Source of the DNA: Lumbricus terrestris
Lineage: Eukaryota > Annelida > Clitellata > Crassiclitellata > Lumbricidae
DNA: 64,000 nt
NCBI GenBank assembly: GCA_949752735.1
Contig: OX457038.1
Coordinates: 17,933,581-17,997,580 of the forward strand
Direction of reading: 5' to 3'
The position numbers and the translations under genes are program-made. The notes beneath the pieces are model-generated. The model was not told where the DNA came from and did not search any database. It was given only the letters and a program-made list of their open reading frames with translations. Shown here in pieces: positions 58,201-64,000 of this stretch (its first letter is position 1; every line of letters begins with the position of its first letter).

Positions 58201-58670
58201 CTCTGCGAGACCCGGATTCTGGCGTTCGACGCGTAGATGACACTTCCGGTGAGGTGGACGTTCGTCATCGTAAAGATGGTGGCGTTTCCGGTCGTCTGCC
58301 ACTGCGCACTTCCGGTGGAGATGTTGAGCATCATCATCCGGGGACCTGGGAATGGACAGCCGAGGCGGTTCAGTCGATCCAGGCCCTCGATGGTCACAGA
58401 GTGGGTGATGAGGAGTGGCTCTGCAGCGCACAACCAGTCCCAGCCGCTGTCACCTGAATCGGCGTCGAAACGGACGAGGATGGTGCCACCAATCCCGGTC
58501 ACTGTGAGCGCCGTTGCCAAGGTGCGACACGGTTGCTGAGCCTGGCCGCATCCTGGAGCATCTCTTCCTGCGTTCGATACGTACGTCACGGTTGATTGAA
58601 CTCGATGATCATCTGCAGAACATTGAATAATTGATCCGGTCAATAAGAACCGCGGCAGCAGATGATCCAA
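42606..58670 (-). CDS. right-handed beta-helix, cysteine-rich, multi-pass membrane protein (two exons seen)
   Basis: Exon A (57492 to 58612 or 58670) and exon B (42606-45185) join in phase 0 across a GT-AG intron of about 12.3 kb, giving roughly 1250 residues. The N-terminal part opens with YVSNAGRDAPGCGQ...PCRTL, typical of parallel beta-helix (pectin-lyase fold) proteins. Many short beta-helix-like repeats follow (NISNSRFYENVAMHAGAG, TLTSCRFYNNTARLLGGAVF) with N-glycosylation-type sites. A cysteine-rich stem comes next (CESCPRNKYS, CLQCPYGGKC, RYCCSSSECKG, GTLCGHCEAGYS), then about eight hydrophobic spans. The layout suggests a cell-surface protein with a large extracellular adhesive region and a receptor- or channel-like C-terminus. 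I recognise it only as one of a loosely described invertebrate family; ligand and activity are unknown. Its exons are visibly richer in GC and CpG than the surrounding AT-rich DNA. Confidence 0.8.
45335..45560. repeat. dispersed repeat fragment related to SINE 3' ends
   Basis: TTTGTATAGCTCCACTTCAA then TCCTCAGAGGCGCTCCCA, followed by a body also hinted at in 63366-63690 (TTCCAGCCAGA-type words). Confidence 0.45.
45723..45905. mobile_element. hAT-like MITE, 183 bp
   Basis: The ends are CAGTGCTTAAAGTGTG and, inverted, CAGGGCTTGCAGTGTG. The flanks CCGTTGTC (45715-45722) and CCATTGTC (45906-45913) match 7 of 8. Internal repeats of AAGTGCCTGRACGCC occur. Confidence 0.78.
46594..46678. repeat. (GT)n microsatellite
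   Basis: About 40 GT repeats. His/Thr and Val/Cys frames here are artefacts. Confidence 0.95.
46779..46985 (+). mobile_element. tRNA-derived SINE, family 1, best preserved
   Basis: GGCGCGGTGGTGTAGTGG (box A-like) and GGTTCGAATCC (box B-like), then CATAGGGACCTTGGGCAAG, GGAGCGCCTCTGAAT and GAAGGGGCGCTATAACAAG. Confidence 0.88.
47040..47190 (+). repeat. dispersed repeat (CGCTTATTCACGAGC family), copy 3
   Basis: CGTAATTGCAATCTCC ... AGCGCCACTCGAAAG ... CGCTTATTCACGAGCG ... AGTCGGAAGGAGGTC, aligned with 39772-39890 and the inverted 9480-9600 copy. Confidence 0.7.
47248..47311. repeat. (GT)n(TA)n microsatellite
   Basis: Short GT run followed by about 25 TA repeats. Confidence 0.93.
48919..49865. 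mobile_element. hAT-like element with TAGGGCTG ends
   Basis: TAGGGCTGTTG and CAGCAGCCCTA ends. The exact 8-bp duplication is GTTTAAAG (48911-48918, 49866-49873). GCGATTAA/TTAATCGC words crowd both subterminal regions. No transposase. Confidence 0.9.
50565..50630. repeat. 10-bp repeats (GGTCCAGTCC/T)
   Basis: Six to seven copies of GGTCCAGTCY. Confidence 0.88.
50866..51131. repeat. CAG/TAG trinucleotide array
   Basis: Mixed GCAGCA, GTAGCA and GTAGTA triplets over about 265 bp. The poly-Ala/Val (+) and poly-Leu (-) frames are not genes. Confidence 0.93.
53645..53880. repeat. polypurine GGA/GAA tract
   Basis: About 235 bp with almost only A and G on the plus strand plus occasional T (GAGGAGTAGGAGGAAGAG-like). 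It can form triplex-type structures in principle. The frames are repeat translations. Confidence 0.92.
54481..54595. repeat. (GA)n microsatellite
   Basis: AGAGAGAG runs with GGGAGA variants. Confidence 0.93.
54790..54872 (+). mobile_element. SINE 3' fragment with (GATT)n tail
   Basis: GGTGCTGTATAAATTTCGATT followed by GATTGATTGATTGACTGACTG, as in family 1 tails. Confidence 0.55.
55088..55217. repeat. (CA)n(CGCA)n(TATG)n compound microsatellite
   Basis: Three adjacent arrays in that order. Confidence 0.93.
55274..55946. mobile_element. mariner-like foldback element
   Basis: CAGGGTGGGCCATAAAAAAA at the left is mirrored by TTTTTTTGCCCATCCTGG at the right. TA flanks both sides (55272-55273, 55947-55948). 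Inverted homology runs through most of each half (GCCAATATCTTGACC, GATGGCCAGATTT, AGGCCACCCACCG). The left half is itself a direct duplication (about 55300-55480 and 55490-55640). Confidence 0.85.
56374..56404. repeat. 31-bp palindrome
   Basis: 15-bp arms TCTGAAACAGATCCG around a single G. It lies in a 180-bp region rich in AGTCTCCCC and AAATAAAGT words (56300-56490). Confidence 0.85.
57492..58670 (-). CDS. beta-helix exon (N-terminal) of the membrane protein gene
   Basis: The open frame runs from ATG at 58670 to the donor at 57491-57490 (CAG|GTTTG). The start is ambiguous. The first residues MDHLLPRFLLTGSIIQCSA could be a weak signal peptide. Alternatively, the AG at 58613-58614, after TTCAATGTTCTG, could be an acceptor placing the exon start at 58612, with the signal peptide in an unseen upstream exon. 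I slightly favour the second reading, because the peptide before it is poorly hydrophobic and interrupted by Arg. The exon encodes about 375-393 residues of beta-helix with several Asn-x-Ser/Thr sites. Confidence 0.8.
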
Positions 58671-58856
58671 CGTGGACAGAAGTTTAGAAAAATTTTAAGA
58701 ACAGTTGTAAATACGAAATAGTCTGACATGAAGAAGAGAGACGTTTGCGATGTACAGAGAAATAAGAAAAAAAACAGAAAATGAGAGATGAGGTCAAAGA
58801 AACGAAGAGAAGAAGAAGAGAATGGGAATAATTATACATACTTACACACATAATAT

Positions 58857-58890
<34 letters not shown>

Positions 58891-59635
58891 GTATGTATAT
58901 ATATATATATATATAACGAGAGACAGACAGAGAGACAGAGCGACGAGGAGCGAGACTGAATAACGGAAACGAGACACATGTATGATAGTATACAGTATCC
59001 ACATTCGAATTTATCTAGAATGTTGCCAGTCGACCTACGTTTTTACCGTGATTACAAATTTACCGCGGTTGTACTCTAGAACAGATTTATCCGACATGAT
59101 TGGAAACTCGGTTTTTAAAAAAAATATAGCAGTAGAAACTGACCAAACTGGAGATAAATAATTTTAATTATCTGATAGTTGCCGCCAGGCAGATTTTGAT
59201 TTAGCAAATGTGAATGTAGGCTACTTGATGGAAAGCTGGATTTTCCGTGTCTCCCTATTAAATTTTTATGGCCTTGCGTTTTCCAAATAGTCTTTACGTT
59301 CAGAACAATGTGTTCTGCTTCAACCAAGTAGGCCTATATAAACGTTTACAAACTGGTAATAATTATATCATATGTCCCGCCAAGGGAGATTCTCGTTCTG
59401 GACTTTATAAAGAATTCTTCACGTCGTTGATACCAAAGCGCCTAAGAAAATAGGTATTACATATCTCCAGTGACTCGCTTGTGTCCCATAGATGTTGAAA
59501 AAGCATTTCTATGCGATTATTCAATATTTTGGGTCGTCTTATTGGAGCAGGGAAGCTGTTGTCTTCGAGATGCCGTGCGTAATCACGACCTCGAGTAGGA
59601 GTAGAGACTGCATGCGGTGGCAAATCTATCGATGT
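58671..59635. other. upstream flank of the beta-helix gene
   Basis: (TA)n-rich tract at 58850-58916 and unique AT-rich DNA. If the first visible exon starts at 58612, a signal-peptide exon should lie to the right of here on the minus strand; I could not identify it. Confidence 0.45.
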
Positions 59636-60345
59636 GGTCACTATACAATACACATGCGGTCACTACACAATACACATGCGGTCACTACACAATACACATG
59701 CGGTCACTACACAATACACATGCGGTCACTACACAATACACATGCGGTCACTACACAATACACATGCGGTCACTACACAATACACATGCGGTCACTACAC
59801 AATACACATGCGGTCACTACACAATACACATGCGGTCACTACACAATACACATGCGGTCACTACACAATACACATGCGGTCACTACACAATACACATGCG
59901 GTCACTACACAATACACACGCGGTCACTACACAATACACATGCGGTCACTACACAATACACATGCGGTCACTACACAATACACATGCGGTCACTACACAA
60001 TACACATGCGGTCACTACACAATACACACGCGGTCACTACACAATACACATGCGGTCACTACACAATACACATGCGGTCACTACACAATACACATGCGGT
60101 CACTACACAATACACATGCGGTCACTACACAATACACATGCGGTCACTACACAATACACATGCGGTCACTACACAATACACACGCGGTCACTACACAATA
60201 CACATGCGGTCACTGTACAGTGTACACAATACACTACGGTCACTACACAAACACATGCGGTCACTATACACAATACACATGCGGTCACTGTAAAGTGTAC
60301 ACAATACACATGCGGTCACTATACACAATACACATGCGGTCCATG
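59636..60345. repeat. 22-bp minisatellite, about 32 copies
   Basis: The unit is CACATGCGGTCACTACACAA plus TA. It is almost perfectly uniform to 60210, with CACG variants, then degenerate with CACTGTACAGTGTAC insertions. Since 22 is not a multiple of three, all three frames rotate through the same residues, which explains the long open frames. Confidence 0.96.
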
Positions 60346-61239
60346 CATGGCGACAAAGAAGGCGAGCTGCAGTCGTAACGCAATTAAGAAGGCAGAACAT
60401 GACATGGTTGTCAACTAGTCATTGAAGATGCTGGACATGATGCCATGGCTGCTGCTGCTGGCTATGGATGCTGCCTGGATGCAGCAACGAACGTGATGCC
60501 TGAATATAATCTGCCAATATAACGTTATCATCACGAGTCACGTAATGCTTTCCGTTTCTATGTCCGGATATACTTTCATAAATCCTTTTGTCGTCGTAAA
60601 CAATTAAGGGTGAAAGAATGGACATCCGTAGGAGGTGTATATATACATGTATAGAAGCTGAATGACAACGAGTTGAATGAACAATGGGCAGTTGACATTG
60701 TCGCCGGATGCGTCGTGTAGAATATCGTCTCTTCTTTTTGCATTGAATGAGAAACGACTGTCTCTCTTTTTTCTCTCTCTGCTCTCCTCTTAGTATTCTT
60801 CACGTCTCTCTTTTGTTTGTTTTTGTTTGCTCCCTTCGTCTCGAGTTTCCTCATATCATTGGATATTTTTCAAACCACTGGTTAGTTATGTAGGCCTACG
60901 TATTAATCTGTGAAGAGTGGAAGGATCGTAAGATTTAATTCAAGTCATAGCGGTCCAGATTTATACGTAGGGCCTACATAACTTAGCGGAGCAAGTCTGG
61001 GGAAGTTGTTCAGCGATTGTCTGTGAGGAAGGCAGCGGGAAACGATCTCAGTCATCTCACCACAAAGGCCAATGGCCAATGGCTCTGTCTGCAGGGATCC
61101 TCTAGTTCTAAAGTGGTTCATCGTTGGTTAAAATAAGAAGACAGATGAACCACTTAGAATAGAGGATCATCCAGTTAGTATTCGTCGTCGTCGTCGTCAT
61201 CATCATCATCATCATTATCGTCATCGTCATCGTCATCGT
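60346..61239. other. intergenic DNA
   Basis: No gene recognised. A (CGT/CAT)n run starts at about 61185. A 20-bp-scale inverted pair occurs at 61097-61168 (AGAGGATC near GTTCAT; ATGAACCACTT). Confidence 0.45.
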
Positions 61240-61342
61240 CATGGGGGTCACATCAACTTTCAGAGCCAGAATAGCTGGCCAAAAATAAAGAAATTTCTAA
61301 ATGGGCCATGGCCGGATTGGCCCCCCACTGGATCCGACCCTG
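61240..61342. mobile_element. truncated copy of the 25315-25549 MITE
   Basis: AAATAAAGAAATTTCTAAAT and CATGGCCGGATTGGCCCC match the other copy in order. The right end is GGATCCGACCCTG. The left part is missing. Confidence 0.65.
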
Positions 61343-62340
61343 TTTAGATATGGCTGCAGTAACCTGGTCCACGATCACTGCTCTCAATCCACGCGATGAT
61401 TCTACATCGGACATTTCGTGACAAACCTGCACCGATAGACAGTCATCGCCACCGTCGCAAGCAAAGGATGCACCAACAGCTGACCTTGGAGTCTGCACAC
61501 AGTGCACAGCTGACCTTGGCGCCTGCTTTCACGGTCAGTCCTTGTCACGCCTCGTAAGTAACTACGACCCCAAGCAGCGCAGTTGGTACCCGACCTTTGG
61601 ACGAGATTCACATCCGACTGTCACGCAGACAAACATTGTGTCCGGTGGAGACATTCATGCCTTCATGCATCATGCGCTCCACAGTCCACAGACCGATGTA
61701 ATTGTGTTAGATCCAACTCTATACAATGTATATGCTCGCGTGATGTAGAAAAAAAACTATCTCTAAAGGTACTTTGTTGTAACGAGTGTGCAAGAGCAGC
61801 TGAAGCATAGAAACAGACGAGTGCGTTTGGATTGGATGTTGACAGCCAACAATGGCAGCAAACAGCATAATATTGACTGCAGCCAATCATAGATCTACTG
61901 ACTGCAGCCAATGCTTTAGATTTCCCCCCCCTCATTGTGGACATGGATTTGGACTGACGAAAGGATAGTAATGTAAGTAAGTATTTTCTTTATTACTTTA
62001 CTTACAAACGCACAACGTAAATCTCGTTCATTACCTTTCTCCTGTAAAATAATTATAGTTTCCTTCGCACTTTCATATTTTTATGTAGATCTATTATTTT
62101 GTAATAATAATTTTTATTAGGTTATAATTCTAAGTTTATGGGGCATCATTCAATGTTTATTGCGTCTGTCTTTCCATCTGTCCGCCTGTGTGTATGTTTG
62201 AGCCTGTGCGCCTGCGTATCTGTGCACGTGTGAGTGTGTGGGTCCGTCTATATTTTTGCCTCAATATATAAATTTCTTTACCTATATGTGTAGGCAATGT
62301 ATGTGTCTATGTGTGCGTAAGTATGTGTGTACGTATCTCG
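61343..62340. other. intergenic DNA with an unassigned open stretch
   Basis: The plus frame at 61542-61748 contains YDPKQRSWYP, faintly like a Cache-domain motif, but nothing else supports a gene. The rest is AT-rich. Confidence 0.35.
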
Positions 62341-62344
62341 GTAA

Positions 62345-62545
62345 ACAAACAGACCAACTGACAGACAGACAGACAGACAAACATACTGACAGACAGCCAG
62401 ACAAACAGATTGACTGACAGGCAGACAGACAGACCAACAGAAAGACAAACTGACAGACAAACTGATAGATAGACAGACAAACTGATAGACAGACAGACAG
62501 ACAGACAGACGGACAGACAGACGGACAGACAGACGGACAGACCAG
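62345..62545. repeat. CAGA/GACA tetranucleotide-rich microsatellite
   Basis: GACAGACAGACA with CAAACTGA interruptions. Confidence 0.92.
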
Positions 62546-62654
62546 TTCGATAGTTGACTGATTAACGATGCGGGTTCTTTGAGGTTTATTGCCTAAATCT
62601 GGTGATCGGTGGAGCGAATAAAAGCCGACGGGTGAACGGCCGAGATCCACCGAT

Positions 62655-62740
62655 ATACATGTATATATATACATATATACATATATACATATATACATAT
62701 ATACATATATACATATATACATATATATATATATATATGA
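62655..62740. repeat. (ATACAT)n and (TA)n microsatellite
   Basis: About nine ATATACAT units, then TA repeats. Confidence 0.92.
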
Positions 62741-63127
62741 GAGGTCTACTGCTGATCAGGCATTTAGCATATAAAAGAAGCAGTCTCTTCGCCAACCAGT
62801 TGTTCCCGGTCTTGCCCTTCTCAATGTGTCTAATCATTTGTCTTCGGTCTCCCTGTTTTATTTGCCTGCTTTATTTGCGTATGTGTGTCAGTCTATTTGT
62901 ATGTGTCTGTGACGATCTGGTTGTCTGTATTGTCTGTATTGTCTATTGTATTGCGGTCTGTATGTGTCTGTCTCTTTGGGTGGCTTTGTATGTCTGTCTC
63001 TTTGCCAGCGTAGTCATGCGCACGTGTGCTTGAGCTGTGTTTGTCTGTCTGCCTGTTCGTCTGCTCTCCGTCTAAGTGGCTGTGTAACTCTATTCTATTC
63101 AGAGCAAAATCTGTCTTCCACTAAACC

Positions 63128-63221
63128 GTATATATATATATATGTTTACATGTATACATATATTATATATATTATATATTATGTATATATAGGCTTATAT
63201 GTATATATATATATATATATC
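63128..63221. repeat. TA-rich microsatellite
   Basis: Interrupted TATATA runs with TATGTATA units. Confidence 0.88.
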
Positions 63222-63365
63222 GGCCAGTGTGTTTGCATGTCTATATATAATTGTGTTTTTGCGTGCATCTGATTGATTCATGCCTCTGTGAGCGTATCCG
63301 GGAACCGATGAAATCATCGGTTGTCTGACATCAGAGTAGGATAATAATACTAGGATTGTATAATT

Positions 63366-63690
63366 TATTGAGTTTTATATACAGCGCGCCTACATGGTAA
63401 TCTATTCAGAAGCACTGCCAGTACAACCACGGCTAAATAAGGCAGTTTTTAAGTGCGAAAGGAAGGTAGTGATGTGACCTCTGGGCACTAGGCGGAGTGC
63501 AACAGGGATTCCATTCCACATTCTAAGACCAGCCACCGAGAAAGAGCGCCGCTGCATTATTAGAGTAGTCCGCGAGCGAAGGACTAAGAGTTCAGCTTGA
63601 TCAGAAAAAGATCACCGGTGGACATCTGAGGTGTGACAGCAGAGCCTCCGCAAGTACATGGGAGTCAGACCATCCATACAGCGCCAAACA
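63366..63690. repeat. dispersed repeat with SINE-like TATACAGCGC end
   Basis: TTTTATATACAGCGCGCC then ATTCAGAAGCACTGCC at the left and GGATTCCATTCCACATTC with AAAGAGCGCCGCTGC in the body. Similar words are in 20410-20784 and 45335-45560. Confidence 0.45.
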
Positions 63691-64000
63691 AATGCAGAAA
63701 CCATGCAGGCGATTCGCTGTTGAATTTGCATATTTATTATATCCTGTCAAATTTCATAGCGACGGCAAGAAATACACATAAACAGCTTAGATTTATTTTA
63801 AGCAGAGTCATCTTCAGTACTTCTATGCCGCCAATCGCACCCTCTCCCAAGGTTGTAGCTAGGGGGATGTTTTGGGTGTTTGAACACCACCGAAATGAAA
63901 TAAATGTAAAAATGAAATAATGCATTTACTAGCGAAAGCTTATCTTACCAATCAAATGACTATCGAAGGGAAATTTATTGCTAGAATGCTATGCAATGGT

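Noticed and set aside
59492..60418. Long open frames of 219-308 codons
   Set aside because: They are translations of the 22-bp minisatellite in three frames, with no start context, domain or codon signal.
61542..61748. Possible Cache-domain exon (YDPKQRSWYP)
   Set aside because: The motif is short, no splice sites or neighbouring domain sequence support it, and the rest of the frame is unrecognised.
62278..62722. Cys/Val/Ser-rich minus-strand frame of 146 codons
   Set aside because: Translation of CAGA/GACA and ATACAT microsatellites.

Overview
The window is nuclear DNA of an animal. It has spliced genes with GT-AG introns, an intron of about 12.3 kb, many microsatellites, tRNA-derived SINEs, and a dense load of DNA transposons. 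The gene families and repeat style suggest a marine invertebrate, possibly a deuterostome such as an echinoderm. That placement is an inference with low confidence. The palindromic octamer TAGGCCTA recurs about 35 times and acts as a compositional signature.

Two host genes can be supported. Gene 1 (+ strand, exons between 12063 and 16230) encodes a FAM69/DIPK1-type (divergent protein kinase domain 1) single-pass ER/Golgi protein. It has a signal-anchor exon, a cysteine-rich exon, an EF-hand loop split by an intron, and a C-terminal kinase-like exon. Positions that normally bind metal in the kinase core look degenerate. The first coding exon is not identified, although a 129-bp duplication 400 bp upstream creates a possible alternative first exon. 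Gene 2 (- strand, 42606 to about 58670) encodes a large right-handed beta-helix, cysteine-rich, multi-pass membrane protein. Its two visible exons are separated by an intron of about 12.3 kb.

The rest is mostly mobile DNA. Nine elements have hAT-like termini and flanking 8-bp duplications (seven exact, two with one mismatch): 1869-3978, 2338-3315 (nested), 13566-14286 (inside gene 1), 22762-24521, 25315-25549, 28304-29452, 38040-39771, 45723-45905 and 48919-49865 (the last two inside the gene 2 intron). Two elements with TA target sites lie 12 bp apart. The first is a non-autonomous element (29912-31761). The second is a pogo/Tigger-like element (31774-34957) whose psq-HTH/DDE/PHD transposase is interrupted by a single in-frame TGA. 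Other elements are a mariner-like foldback element (55274-55946), a Harbinger-like MITE (23519-23638), a long-TIR MULE-like element (10129-11250), a small element with a 4-bp target duplication (20883-21325), a retroposon with a 12-bp duplication (36142-36458), LINE remnants, and at least two tRNA-SINE families.

Minisatellites occupy 16376-16735, 30448-31110, 35600-36990, 40184-40709 and 59636-60345. Microsatellites occur throughout. No rRNA, bona fide tRNA gene or CRISPR array was seen. Many long open frames are only translations of tandem repeats or antisense shadows of the two genes.
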